A program made the translations under genes and the position numbers. A DNA stretch of 64,000 nt from Paragordius varius (taxonomy: Eukaryota; Nematomorpha), in the NCBI GenBank assembly GCA_964247055.1, contig OZ176050.1, forward strand, positions 2,294,001-2,358,000. Reading direction: 5' to 3'. A model generated the notes under the pieces. The model had not been told where the DNA came from. It searched no databases and saw only the letters and a program-made list of their open reading frames with translations. How positions within the stretch are numbered: position 1 is the first letter of the stretch; each line of letters begins with the position of its first letter. This document shows, piece by piece, positions 13,301 to 25,147 of the stretch.

Positions 13301-14040
13301 CGCAAAAAATTAAAAGGCTTCCTCATCATTGCATAACGCTATTTTTTAAAAATTTTAGCACTTGTATCGTATAAAGTGCAAAAAATATGTATAAAAAATT
13401 TTAAGTAATTAATTACTCAACATAACAATTTATAAGTATATAGTTTCAGTAACATATTAATATTGATTTTCATTATTTTTTAATATTCCAAAACAATAAT
13501 TATTCCAAATCAAGCCAAGAGTAAAATATGGATATAGGGCTATGCGAAGTTCATACATTTGGCCAGTACCATATTGATTGTTATATGTGTTTATTAAATT
13601 GTCAATAGGGAAAAAAATTATATCTGCAGACAACATTAAAGATTTTTACCCTAGTAACAATCTTAAAGTCCCATATAACCAATAATAACTGTTTACCAGT
13701 TCAAGATACAACACTGATTAACTTATAACTTGATATATGGTTATCTGCATATTCAATTCTTTATCCGACTCACCTAAGACTTTAAATCAGATTCGATTGG
13801 AAGAAAATACATAACTTTGATATATCTATCACTGGATAATGTATTTTAATGGGATGTTTTTGAATTCATATGAGGAGTAATCAAATAGCTGGTAGAGGTA
13901 ATGGACGTATTAAACATTATATAAAACCTCATTACATTTATAGACTTACCAGTGAAGTAGGTGTCATCTTTCAATTAACATCGCCAAAGGTTTAGTATAT
14001 TTTAAATGTCTATCTCAAAAAATAATATTTATAAAAACTT
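10303..14040. other. AT-rich intergenic stretch
   Basis: This is upstream of the proline-rich gene. Nothing is confidently recognised. The most protein-like short piece is at 12010-12237 on the plus strand. It contains ISKEHRKEEKYNEFWQ and ends beside a CAG/GTTATC boundary that could be a splice donor. No family was recognised and no partner exon was found, so it is not called as a gene. The remainder is low-complexity AT sequence with poly-A/T runs. Confidence 0.45.
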
Positions 14041-14049
14041 CAAACAGCC

Positions 14050-14830
14050 TTTATTTATACCATATCAAATAAAACTTTTCAAAAAAATTAAGCATGCCGG
14101 GAATCACTAAGTCCATGTTGGAAAATATAGCGACCAAATAATGAAAAGGCGTAGTTAACTAAGAAAAGGTTTAAGATTACTTGACGTGTAAGATTCCATT
14201 GTTTACACGGGTTAGCGATTGTAAGGAGGGTATTGATTAGCTGATAACAGAAGTGAAGCTCACATCGCCATGCCCCTAGCATAATATTTAATCAAATTGT
14301 CATGATCACTCATAAATGGGTGATTTATGTATTATAAAAATAATAACATTTAAATACCATTTTTTTTAAAAATTATAATTTTTAAATCTGGCGCCCCTTT
14401 AACTATGCCCCCCGGTGGAACAGCCCACTTTCTCTCCCCTCTAGCTACGCCATTATGCAGATTGTTTTTGTGATACATGTAAAGCTTCGGCCAGTTACCG
14501 TTAAGTTTGAGCTGAGCCATCATCCAACAAAGCTTGCACTTGATCGTCTTCCCAGTATGTGGCCTAACAGAACGCCCATTTAACTTTAAAATCTCAACTT
14601 TTAAATTTTTGAACCCGTGCTTCACATGTTACATTTGATGGAGCATGTTTACAATATGTATTAACCACCAAACAGTAAATTTCACCACCCTTCTGATATG
14701 AGAAAAGCGATGTGTGCGGCAAATATTGTATTTCAGGCTCGAAATTCCTGTTACTAAATGGTAAAGCTTCCTTTTAATGAATTTAATGTGTGTGTGTTTG
14801 TAGTTTAGGATAATCAAAATGGGGTCTCTA
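14050..14830 (-). pseudogene. Mariner-family transposase relic, internally rearranged
   Basis: Read on the minus strand. The N-terminal helix-turn-helix region is visible at about 14440-14540 as EDDQVQALLDDGSAQ followed by LAEALHVSQK, the mariner HTH signature. The C-terminal part at about 14100-14200 reads YAFSLFGRYIFQHGLSD, matching the SDYHLFR...GL block after the SPDL motif. The catalytic centre between them is missing, and unrelated sequence (about 14350-14440) sits there instead. Stops and frame changes are frequent. The segment near 14780-14890 resembles 16620-16700 upstream of the neighbouring relic, so both derive from related copies. Assignment is by motif recognition, not by search. 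Confidence 0.68.
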
Positions 14831-15829
14831 TCAAATTAACTATCAGCGTACTTTTTGCTACCTCTTATCCTTGTTAAAAGGACAATGAGTTATGACTACA
14901 CCTGGTACGATGAAAGTCATTTTTTATCATTTTATAGACTTTTTTGGTTAAATGAAGGATTCGGGGCAATAACGGTTATTTATATTATATTATTTTTAAA
15001 AACCAGTTATTAGGATATTTTAGGTCTTTTTATTTTGGCTAAATTATTATATTTCAAGATCAATGCAAAAAATATGAATTTAAAATTATAGAGATCTGGT
15101 ACAGACAATTTTTTATTTCTTAGGCCTAAATATAAAAATCCATATGCATACATTATGAAATGTTTAATGAAAGCTGTCCAGTAAATTACCAAAACTAAAT
15201 TAAATGTAATTAAATCAAGGATTAAATGGATTTAATTTATTATGTTAAATAAGGAGTAGTATATGAATATTTTCTAATGCATTACTTTGCTGAATGTTAT
15301 TGGAGATTAAAAAAATAAAATTATATAACTATAATTTTAATGGTAGATGGTTTCAAATCTCAATGTGTTTTTTATGGCATAAAATTATAATTTACTAAAA
15401 CTAGCCCTCTCCAAACACATATTTTAGTTTTAAATATTGAGGACCATCACACTATATACCGTCACCACAATTATATAATACATGTTAAAACTATGTTGAA
15501 TAGATTGAAACATTTTAGTTGTAACCCCTCATATTTCTACATTGCTTCTCTTACAATGAAACCAATTAAAAATGGACGAAAAAAGTCAAAAAATGTTTTG
15601 ATATAACTTGGATTTGGTTTTTACAATCAGCTTTGATCAATATATGTATCTAAAAAAGCTGAAAAAATAAACTAGTAAATTGAGTATTATTTTATTTACA
15701 TTGAAAAGAGTTAAGGTGGATTATTCGGATAGACCTTATATGTGCAAACTAATGCATTTTAACATAAATAGTTTTTGTCCAAGCAGCCAAAACAAATTTT
15801 GAAAAGGAAGGAGTAATTTTTTTTTAATC

Positions 15830-16560
15830 GGCTTTTACACATTTTGCCCACCACTCTGGTAATAGATGAATCCTATGCCAACCAAAAAAACTAAGGGAAT
15901 TTAAGGTAAACGATTTGTCAACGTCTTCCAAATTTAAAGTGATGCTCTGCGACTGTGTCCTATAGATGTTAAAATAGTCTGATAATGTCTAGTCAGGAGA
16001 GAACATTGCAAGCGGAAAAAATCCCCATTTCACTGGTTTTGCCATGTGAGATGGAGCCTCGTCATGTAGCAAAAACACTTTTCTACGCCACCCATTCCGG
16101 TCTGTTATGTTAGCCATAAGGTTGTATATTAACAATTTCACCATTCGGAAGTTTATACTCTTATTGAAGCAATTTACCATTGTTGTTGATCATGGTAAAA
16201 ACTACGACTTTTTACAAAATAAAGCCACTTACCACCCCTCACAACTTGGCGCAAAAAGGATTTTCTTGCTTGAAGGGAAGCAGGAATTCACAAGTCCCTT
16301 TTATATTCTTAACGTTATTCGTGTGGGGGCCCATTCATCGAGTTGACTGATTCATCACTTGTACACGTCTACCGATTGTTTTTGTTATACGGGTAATGTT
16401 GCCAATTGTTTCTAAGTTAGAGTCAAGCCCGTCCAATAATTCTTGCATATTATCGTCTTGATCATCTTCCCGAGGGCCCAATCTCATATTTAAATCGATG
16501 AACTGTATATTTTTGACTGCACGTTGACTTAATGATGGCAATGCGTGCCGGAAATGCTTC
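15830..16560 (-). pseudogene. Mariner-family transposase relic (near full length, dead)
   Basis: On the minus strand one reads an N-terminal HTH at 16370-16470 (ELLDGLDSNLETIGNI then ITKTIGRRVQVM). A degenerate middle follows, then the DD34D-type block VFLLHDEAPSHMAKPV at about 16030-16080 and FSPD.TLSDYF just after it. The C-terminal WHRIHLLPEWWAKCVKAD lies at 15833-15890. These occur in the order and spacing of mariner transposases. Stops interrupt the frame and the canonical LHDNARPH has become LHDEAPSH. No terminal inverted repeats were located with confidence. Confidence 0.85.
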
Positions 16561-17383
16561 TTTTCACGGATGCAATTCCCCTTGATTACTTAATATAAAA
16601 ATAAGACGCTAACTTTTAGCGGCTTAAATTGTGTATGTTTATAGTTTAAAGCCAAATAAACAAAATGGGCTCGGTATCAAATTAATCGTCTGCGTTTTGC
16701 TGACTTCATCTATAACCGGTTTAGACTTGTTATTACCCTATGATAAATTCGTTTCAACTATCATTTATAAAATATATTTTATATTTTTTATAATAATATG
16801 ACAAAATTAAATAAAAAAGTAGAGAGTTTTTAGCATCCAATTTTTTCTCCCTATATAATAAGTTTATGGTAACCAATAATATTGACAAAAAATATGACTT
16901 AAAAATATATTTTGCTGTTCTGCAATAGAGAATGTATAACTTATAATATTTAAATCAAAGCAAAATAATATTTTGCAAAAAAACAAATTTTTTTTAACTA
17001 ATACAAATTTGTAAAAATTTTTAAAGTACTAAAACCCATTATTTGCTCATGAACATATATAACTTAAAAATTATTATTGTATATAAAGCATTACATAATA
17101 AATCTATATTTATGATTTGATAATCGCTGGGACCGGACCGTTAACCATAAAAATTTGATTGGTTTTTATAAACTTGATTATTTACCTTAAACTTAGCATA
17201 TTTTATGTGAAAAAATTATTTATTCTAATAAATCATATATGATAATTCTAAATTTTATGATTTGCGCACCAGATGTCATTATACATAAAAGCCGTATAAA
17301 CTTTTTCGTTTACTTGTCATATCGTTTAATCATTCAAATTATTAATAGATTGTAATGGTAAATAACGGATTGGTTAAGTTTTG
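16561..17383. other. AT-rich stretch between mariner relic and palindromic element
   Basis: No coding potential was seen. The part at 16620-16700 is shared with 14780-14890 and probably belongs to the 5' flank of the mariner family. The rest is poly-A/T-rich without recognisable structure. Confidence 0.4.
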
Positions 17384-17484
17384 TAATAACAGTTGTTAAA
17401 ATCCGTAAGATAACGATAAAGGAAAATTAAATAGAATTAAATTAAATTATAAATAAAAATTATAAACGATATGTGAAACCCATT

Positions 17485-17549
17485 GTCAATAGTATTCGCA
17501 GACTAGTTTCGTGTTGTTAGCACTCATCAGTACGACACAACTATTTGAC
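17485..17549 (-). ncRNA. Type I hammerhead ribozyme (left arm, intact core)
   Basis: On the minus strand the core CTGATGA lies at 17530-17524, and GAAA at 17510-17507. Between them is stem II GTG/CAC with loop CTAACAA. After GAAA comes a minimal stem III, C-TA-G, directly followed by the cleavage triplet GTC (17503-17501). Stem I forms from TCGTA with TGCGA next to the core, plus an outer helix of AATAGT with ACTATT (the GTC...GAC ends also pair). All conserved catalytic positions (CUGAUGA, GAAA, GUC) are present, so self-cleavage is predicted. A stem III this short is a recurrent feature of small animal hammerheads in mobile elements. Confidence 0.82.
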
Positions 17550-17732
17550 TTGGGGTTTTCACATATCGATTTCGTATATATATCCAACTTTGCAATTTCG
17601 GTATTACAAATTTTCAGTTTAATTTTCATATATTTCATTAAAAATTTAATTTAAAATTCGTATAACCAACTGCATTTATACCAAAATTGCAAAGTTGGAT
17701 ATATATACGAAATCGATATGTGAAAACCCCAA

Positions 17733-17798
17733 GTCGAATAGTTGTGTCGTACTGATGAGTGCTAACAAGCACAAAACTAGTCTGCGATTACTATTGAC
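17733..17798 (+). ncRNA. Hammerhead ribozyme (right arm, GAAA mutated to AAAA)
   Basis: This is the mirror copy of the left-arm motif. CTGATGA is at 17752-17758. Stem II here is longer (GTGC/GCAC). The GTC cleavage triplet is at 17780-17782, and the stem I strands TCGTA/TGCGA and GAATAGT/ACTATT are kept. The conserved G that should open GAAA is an A (position 17773), which should abolish or strongly reduce catalysis. The structure otherwise folds as in the left arm. Confidence 0.75.
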
Positions 17799-18079
17799 AA
17801 AGGGTTTCACATATCGTTTATAATTTCTATTTATAATTTAATTTAATTCTATCAATTTTCCTTTATCGTTATCTTACGGAACAACTGTTAAAAAAAGCGA
17901 TTTTAATTATATAAATTTGAAAATATATGCTAAATTTTACATAATTATTTTTTTAAAATTGTATATCATGTAAAAATCAGTGTTTAAAAGGTCAACTAAT
18001 TCTAAGCTTTATCCAATGTTCCAATAAATCCTAAAACTCTGGTAGTAATATTTTGGTTTTATGTAATTTTAATTTTAAC

Positions 18080-18345
18080 TTATTTAAAATATTGTCCATC
18101 AACTTCTACGCATTTCTCCCATATCATTGATAATAGATTGTAGTACATTTGCGGCGCACCATTCTTTAAAGCAGTTTCCAACGTCAAAGAATTTAGGCAG
18201 ATGGCGCCAGGTCAGGTAACTACAGTGGATGCTAAATGAAATGATGATCTTGTGAAGTTTGCCATTTCTTCTGGCCCATTCCGACCGTTTTTCAATCCAT
18301 TCATGGTGGTAATCAAATATTTGAAGAAATTGTGTATTAACGGTT
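18080..18345 (-). pseudogene. Mariner-like transposase C-terminal fragment
   Basis: The minus strand reads LETALKNGAPQMYYNLLSMI then WEKCVEVDGQYFK and a stop (about 18195-18085). This is the standard C-terminal end of a mariner/DDE transposase. Further upstream, GPEEMANFTRSSFHLAST, then TWRHLPKF in shifted frame, resembles the xGPxEWPxRSPDLTPxDFxLWGHLK segment. The N-terminal two thirds are absent, and frame changes show it is dead. It lies immediately beside the foldback element starting at 18368. Confidence 0.6.
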
Positions 18346-18367
18346 GTTTACACTTCAAAAGTTTATA

Positions 18368-19680
18368 ACACAGTGTGCAAAATTGGGGGTATTTTTTTTC
18401 TCAGGATATCATATTAAGCTTAATATGACCATTGTGACATAGACATCCTAAAAATATAAGGATAAAAAAAATTGTCAATGCAGAAAACCTTTTTTTCACT
18501 TTTTCCATATATGGATATATTCGGAAAAAATCAATTTATTTGCATAATACTTGATCAAAAATTATAAAACTTATATATAATATAAATAATATTAAATAAA
18601 TATTATTTGCAAATTTTGGCTCAATATGAATGGATAGATTTAAAATAAACGTCAATTTATTAAATCCAACTAAATTTAGCCCTTTATATTAGTAACATAA
18701 AAAATACTTGATAAAAATCAATATAGTATGCGCCAAAAATTAAGTTTAACTTTATATGTTTATATAAATATTACTTATATATAATAAAAATTAGGTTTTA
18801 ACTAAGTTAAAAATTTTTGAAATTTTTTATTTTACTAAAATAAAATTAAATTTTTTTAATATCGACCTTGCTCACATTCGTTCAAAAACAAGTAAACAAT
18901 TTGATATTATAAAAATTAAATTATATGTATTAGATTTATTACACAATGAACATAATGTATCAAAATATAATTTTCTGGTGGATGTTTGCATGTGATAAGC
19001 AAGTTTGTCTTTAAAATATGATTTTCACAATGGATTACATTGGTTTTTCATATATCTAAATTCCACAATATTTATCTATAATTATTATAAAATATACCAT
19101 CATATCAGGGTAAAGCAACAGTCAACATCATCTACAATTCAAAAATCCAGGTAAAATCCATATGGTTATATTTATAATCACCAGACATGATTATATTACA
19201 GTTGATATTAAAAAAATTTAATTTTATTTTAGTAAAATAAAAAATTTCAAAAATTTTTAACTTAGTTAAAACCTAATTTTTATTATATATAAGTAATATT
19301 TATATAAACATATAAAGTTAAACTTAATTTTTGGCGCATACTATATTGATTTTCATCAAGTATTTTTTATGTTACTAATATAAAGGGCTAAATTTAGTTG
19401 GATTTAATAAATTGACGTTTATTTTAAATCTATCCATTCATATTGAGCCAAAATTTGCAAATAATATTTATTTAATATTATTTATATTATATATAAGTTT
19501 TATAATTTTTGATCAAGTATTATGCAAATAAATTGATTTTTTCCGAATATATCCATATATGGAAAAAGTGAAAAAAAAATTTTTCTACATTGACATTTTT
19601 TTTTATCATTATATTTTTGAGATGTATATGTCACAAGGGTTATATTAAGCTAGGTATGATATCTTGATTGCACACTGTGT
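18368..19680. mobile_element. Foldback (long-TIR) Tc1/mariner-like element, 1.3 kb
   Basis: The ends are ACACAGTGTGC at 18368 and its complement at 19680, flanked by TA-rich sequence consistent with TA target duplication. The arms run about 18368-18866 and 19199-19680 and are closely complementary, for example through ATATGGATATATTCGG and AATATTTATATAAACATA. A unique spacer of about 330 bp lies between them. No transposase is encoded. A tiny relative with the same ends is at 20412-20499, and the termini resemble those of the 26.4-kb element. Confidence 0.85.
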
Positions 19681-20411
19681 AATACACAATACCGCTATGA
19701 TTCCGGTAGATACAGAGCATAATTTTCTTGGGATAGCGAATTGATCTTGGTTTCGATGGAACGGCTTGGCAAGATGAAAGTGACAATTTTTTCGCCTTAT
19801 ATATAGAATAAAGACAAATCACCGGTCATAATTTGTTTGCATAAAGGTTTTCCTTTCGTGAGGTTTAAGCAGGGTTTAATAAGTTACTTTGTAATTTTGA
19901 ATTAAACGTTCATTCAAATTTATGGGACCTTTACCTAGTTTATTGGTCTTTCGATTACTGGGAGACGTCTGTTGATTCAGAGGCGTAGCTTGCATTTCTG
20001 GCGCCCGGTGAAACCGTGATGACGGCCCCTCCCTTTCCATGCAACCCCTGCATTTGAATAAAATTCAAACAATGCTTGGGACAAAATGTGGCTCGTCATA
20101 AACAGAAACACGTAAAACAGGCAAAACCTATTCCTTTTAAAACGATGGCTTTAGCAAGTCTATCATTAATTAATAAATGATGTTACTTTCTACCCGAAAA
20201 TTAGTTAAATATAAATGTTGTTTAAAAGCAGTATTCAAACTGAATTATAAAGCGTAATGTACTAAAAAAGATTTTTTGGAAAATGGTTTGCATCCGAAAA
20301 TGAGTGGCAATCCTTAGGTATTAAAAACATCAAAAAAAATGCGCAAAGGTTTATTACAAATTTCCATGAAAACTGTATCCCTAGGCATAAATAGCCTATT
20401 AAATATATAAA

Positions 20412-20499
20412 ACACAGTGTGCGAAATTGGGGGTAATTTTTTTCTCAGGATATCATATTAAGCTAGGTGTGATATCTTAAAATTTGTGGCACACTGTGT
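20412..20499. mobile_element. 88-bp minimal MITE of the same terminal family
   Basis: It begins ACACAGTGTGCGAAATTGG and ends GGCACACTGTGT. The interior TTTCTCAGGATATCATATT and GATATC boxes match the outer 60 bp of each arm of the 18,368-19,680 element. It is in effect only the two termini joined, the shortest mobilisable form one would expect for the family. It is flanked by AT-rich DNA. Confidence 0.85.
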
Positions 20500-21706
20500 A
20501 ATCTATATTTATATTCGTTATAAGGGTAACAAAAAAATAAAAAAACCACGAGTATGTACATGCATGCCCTAAATTGTGAAAATAAAAAGATAAACATTCT
20601 TTGTTATAACATCATTTTTAATTTGAAAGAATTTTTACATAATGAATGATTAAGCAAGCATTACATATACTAATTATGAAAGAAAATTAACACAAAATAC
20701 TCATATATTATGCAACTCTTTGTTATGGAGTTGTATTTATAAGTTTAAAACCTTTGGATCGAATGCTTATTGGTTTTAATTTGAAAAGATTTTATACCTT
20801 TAACTTTAATGTATGTGACGATGAGAAAAGGATTTTACCATTTATATTTTAACGAATTTAATATTTCGTGAGTTAGCATCTTAATAGTATTGTTATAAAT
20901 TTGTAAATAATATATCTCAAATATTTTTTCGTCAAAAGCGAAAACATAAAAATTTAGGAACTTAATGCATTTACTATTGCAGAAATATTTTCAATATCTA
21001 GTTATTAATTTTCTGGATTGAGTTTTGTAAATGTATTGTAAAAGTTATGTTACAAAAAAGCTATTAGTTCATTTATAATATTATGCTAATAAAAACGATA
21101 ACTTTGCAGGTTAAAATCTCTGGCATATGCTTGAAAAATTAATTAAAATGGCGCAAATATTTAATATGGATCATTTAATTTGTTTTGTTTACCGGCATAT
21201 CTAAAATCTGAAATTCAATGGTAATTAATTTTTGGCATTAATCGTTTTTCGATTTTGCCCATTAAAATATAAATTTGAAATATAGTTCCTTTTCTATGCT
21301 AATTAACTTGAATTGTATTAGATTTATTAAAATATTTGATTTATCTTAAACTTCACATTAAATTCTAGTTTTACGATAAAAAATTGACCCTCTCTACCTC
21401 TCATTACTTATTAACGAAAAATAAGCCCTACAAAATAATCAACCGTACTAAGGACACACCATACTGCAAATCGACATTTTTGAATTTATTATAATTTAAT
21501 ATCAATTTTTAAATAATTTTTTTACTGAAAATTATCGATAGTATATCAATATAAATCAGCTATGCATGTATACTTGATTTATGATAACCAAATATACTGA
21601 AAGCTTAATTTTGTTTAATAATATAAACTATACTTACATCATAAAACTTTTGTAAAGGTTTAAAATGTATAATTAAATCATTTATTATTCAATTTTACTC
21701 AATTTT
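20500..21706. other. AT-rich intergenic stretch
   Basis: No gene, RNA or repeat is recognised here beyond poly-A/T tracts. The right-hand end would hold the 3' untranslated region of the minus-strand gene that ends at 21707. Confidence 0.45.
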
Positions 21707-23215
21707 TTATTCATAAATCGTGCTACTGAAAGCCGTATAGCTTGATCTTGCAAATGCCATATATGATTCAGGCGTAGATTCCGATTTTTTATCTAAAAAT
21801 ATATTAGGTTGACTTGAGCAAAAAAATATCTTTGATTTATGCCAATTACAATACATATATAAATTTTTGTTAACTAAATTTTTGATTTGAATATGGTTAA
21901 TTTTATTAAAATTTAACTCTCTGCGCGTTAATTATTTTAAATAATAAAAAGTACTATAAGCAAAAGGACTTCGCTGAGCCATGGTTTGGATAAAGAACGA
22001 AAACTTTCATTATTGTATTATATTAGTTTGATATAAAATCAATCGTCTTAAAATCACCAAAAATACTTACTTTTAAGAGTATGTTTGCCAGAAGATTTGC
22101 CGCTATCTGCGGTAGCAGACGAAGTTTTTGACGTGACACTTGACGCACTTAATGTATCACTGGCTGACTTATTATCATCGCTTGACTTTTCTAAACCGCG
22201 GCTGGAGGAACAAGTCGATGTGCTGGATTCTACTTTTTTGCTTTTAAGTTTTTTTGATTTATTTTTGATTTTGGTTTTAGAAGTTTTTCCTAAACGTTGT
22301 TTGGATATCGAACTTACTCTCTTCTTTTTGATATTGTTTGAAGAGTTTTGTGTTACTAGATTTAACTGTGGTCTAAAACAGTTTAAATATATCTTTATCA
22401 ATCAAAAATGTCCATAATATATTGAAATCAAATACAATACATCAATTTTCATAGTAAGGCCAGGAATAAATACATTAATTTTTAGTAAATATATTATTTT
22501 AGACTTTTGTCATAGATGCTTATATCAATGAGTAGCATTTAAACAAAACTAAACTCAAATTTACTCTTTTAAAGTAGTTTTAGATGATTCTTTTGATTTT
22601 AGAATGGGCTGTTTAGGTTCTGGGATATTTTTGGTAGAACTGATTGTATCTTTAGGTGGAATGGGAGGAGGCAAAACACTATATTTATCTATCCAATCAT
22701 TGTATTGAGGCGATGCATCACCGCCAATTTTTGTCGTCTAGTTATGTAATACCAAAGTCAAAATTTTTATATTTGCAATCAAATTTTTATACTTACAATC
22801 AAATTTTATTTGTGTTCAAATAATTTAGTGGAGCCCAAAATGACTAAAAAAAGCTTTAAACAGTTAAATTCTAAATCTTAACAATAAAAAATCCCCGATA
22901 ATATTAGAATACTAAAAAAATAAATTGATATGGTTTAAACAAAATCGGATGGGCCTTACATTATCTGATCAATAATTAAAACTTAACTAAAACAATAATA
23001 TCTAAAATATTTCCCCTATATATAAATATTTATAAGGTATTATTTTTTACAAATACCATTATTTTATTTTCGGCGGACACAGGAGTATTTGTGACTAAAT
23101 AGGGTGTGCGACAATGTATGGGAGTTGGTTTTATCGGTTGCAATGTATGAGAATTCAAGTTGTTATTAGGATATCGGGCTGAATTCTAAACATACAAACA
23201 AATATGCATCATTTA

Positions 23216-23251
<36 letters not shown>

Positions 23252-24383
23252 CTTCGCTAAAATAGAATTTTTACTTAAAATACTTACTAAAATATTTTTT
23301 CTTTAAATCATTCATATACATACCGGGTAAAATAATCTTTTATCTTTTCGATCTACCGGTTTCCAGTAATACGTGTTCCCTCGTTTAAAAAGCCTAGCGT
23401 GTTGAGGGCGTTCCGGATACATTTTATCATATTCAATTTCCATTCGTTTAAAGTATGTTACAGTTGGATATTTATACATTTCATCGTCAGAATCTACTTG
23501 TTTTTCTACTACTATGGATGTGTCGTTAAGAAATCCAATTTCATTATTTAGGACTAACTTGTCTTTTTTGTCATGTTTCGAATTAGTTTGGCGGTCAAGA
23601 GATTTTTTGATTCTGGAAATTTCTAAAATAATTTTTTACAATTGGTTTTATATTTGGATAGTTTGTATGATAATAATTGTAATATATTTATATATATATA
23701 TATATATAGCAAATAGGTTAAATTAAAAATATTACTTTTATTGAAATAATCATAGAATACTTGTATATATTTTGGCATATTAAATTTTTATTTGAATGTC
23801 AACATGTATAAATAAAATTTAACACATAAGGTTCTAATTTATCTGTTCTATAATTAAGAAAGTTATAAACTTTCCCTAATGAAAAGGCTTAATTACAAGA
23901 AGTGTTTGAATAGTAAATTTAATTATTATATAATAAGCTTTATCATTTTTCAAAAAATTAAATTAATCATCTCGTATATAAATCTAATAAAAAATTTTTT
24001 AATGAATTTGTGAGTAAACAACTATTTTTTATCAAACGTTTATATTTAATACGTATATATTTAGAATTGAGTTGTTTCAATTTTAAAGCCCGAACGAAAC
24101 TAAAATAAACGATTCACGCCAGTTTTTACGAAAAATAGTTGTTATTTTCAATCGATTAATCACATATAACAGCATTTTAAAGACGAGATTCCATAAAAAA
24201 TAATTTACCGGTTTTTGAAAGGGAAATTAACTCTTTTTTTGCTAAACCATATATTAATTTATAGTGCCTCTTGAAGTTTTGGTTATGAATTGATTCTCGA
24301 TATTCTGAATTGATTTTATTGATAAAAGTCAAATATATTATTATTGTTGAAAATTTTGCATTGATTAAAGTAACGAATTCCAT
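21707..24383 (-). CDS. Six-exon gene: unrecognised Lys/Ser-rich, probably nuclear protein
   Basis: Exons (minus): 24383-24209, 23622-23324, 23185-23057, 22737-22565, 22372-22071, 21792-21707. Intron phases are 1, 0, 0, 2, 1, all GT-AG; several donors are canonical (GTAAGT, GTATGT). The chain closes in frame with 387 residues. No known domain is recognised. The N-terminal third contains RHYKLIYGLAKKELISLSKT and a conserved-looking segment YPTVTYFKRMEIEYDKMYPE followed by RGNTYYWKPVDRKDKRLFYP. The middle is proline-rich (VLPPPIPPKD). The C-terminal half is a lysine-rich patch (GKTSKTKIKNKSKKLKSKK) followed by a serine/threonine-rich tract. The end reads ESYMAFARSSYTAFSSTIYE. Basic composition suggests nuclear or nucleic-acid-associated protein, but that is inference. 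The start is the first ATG after an in-frame stop; a CAG acceptor just upstream leaves room for an earlier 5' exon. Confidence 0.72.
23217..23251. repeat. (AT)n microsatellite
   Basis: A pure AT dinucleotide run of about 34 bases lies in an intron of the Lys/Ser-rich gene. Shorter runs occur near 10478, 23690, 34045 and 41767. Confidence 0.95.
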
Positions 24384-24859
24384 GCATTCAAAAAACTGCA
24401 ACTCTCGTTGTTAACTGATTGATATCATTTATGTGTTTTTTACACTAATTATGGGCGTAATTACGTTAAATATGTTTTTCGGATCCTTTTTATTATAGTA
24501 ATTTTAAATAAAGGTTTATGCTTCATGATGGCAATCCTTTTAATTGATTTTACCAACTAGATTAGGAATTAGTTTGGGCTAGATGTGGGTATAAGTCTTA
24601 CGCGGTTTCATGTGGTTATTAGATAAAATGTATTAGTAGTCCCTTTATAAAGCGTGAATTGAAATGAAAATAGTCAGTAAAAATCTATTAAGAAAATTAA
24701 TAATTTCTACTAATATTTCATCGTTATCCACGAAAAAATATATTTGTACCTCTCCCCTTCCAAATATACCGCTAAATGGTATCCCAAAATACTCTATGAC
24801 CCATTAGAAGTTCAGCGTTTGAACCATTTTTGCTCTGTGATGAATCGGTTATACTAAAA

Positions 24860-25147
24860 CAGGGGTGCCCAATACGCGACTTTCAGAAATATTTCTCCAA
24901 CCTGGAAGAAATTTTAAAAAATACCAAGTAAAAAATTTATAATTAAAAAATGCTATTCCAAATAAAAAAAATTGAAGTTTCTTAACAAAAATTTTGAAGA
25001 CTTGCGAAAATATTTAAAAATGAAATTATATTGTGCGGAGTCTAATGTTTGAAATCTAATTATTAATGCCCATATTCGAATGCGGCTGGTGTCGGATCTT
25101 TGACCCAAAAATGCGGTTCGCGAAGCCATTTATGTTGGACACCTCTG
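24860..25147. mobile_element. hAT-like MITE (CAGGGGTGCCCAA ends)
   Basis: The left end is CAGGGGTGCCCAA and the right end is TTGGACACCTCTG, the terminal inverted repeat typical of non-autonomous hAT elements. Length is 288 bp with no coding capacity. The 8-bp flanks (TACTAAAA and TTTAAAAC) are similar but not identical, so the target duplication is eroded or unclear. It lies between the two divergent genes at 24.4 and 25.6 kb. Confidence 0.72.

Larger units (their letters stand above)
17384..17895. mobile_element. Palindromic element with hammerhead ribozymes in both arms
   Basis: Two arms of about 220-230 bp face each other around a centre near 17620-17650. The left arm starts about AACAGTTGTTAAAATCCG and the right arm ends with its complement near 17890. 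Both arms contain TTTCACATATCG, the TATATATCCAACTTTGCAATT block and a hammerhead ribozyme core. A third, single-armed copy occurs at 55833-55985, so the unit is dispersed. No protein is encoded. Small hammerhead-bearing repeats are known from Penelope-like elements and retrozymes; which group this belongs to is not decided here. Confidence 0.8.

Noticed and set aside
14350-14625. 91-codon minus-strand frame containing RPHTGKT, first read as the mariner LHDNARPH block
   Set aside because: Reading the neighbouring frame shows that the same DNA encodes the N-terminal HTH (EDDQVQALLDDGSAQ), so the RPHT match is a frame-shifted coincidence.
22085-22417. 110-codon plus-strand frame
   Set aside because: It lies antisense to the lysine/serine-rich exon at 22071-22372, whose splice sites and phase fit the minus-strand gene.
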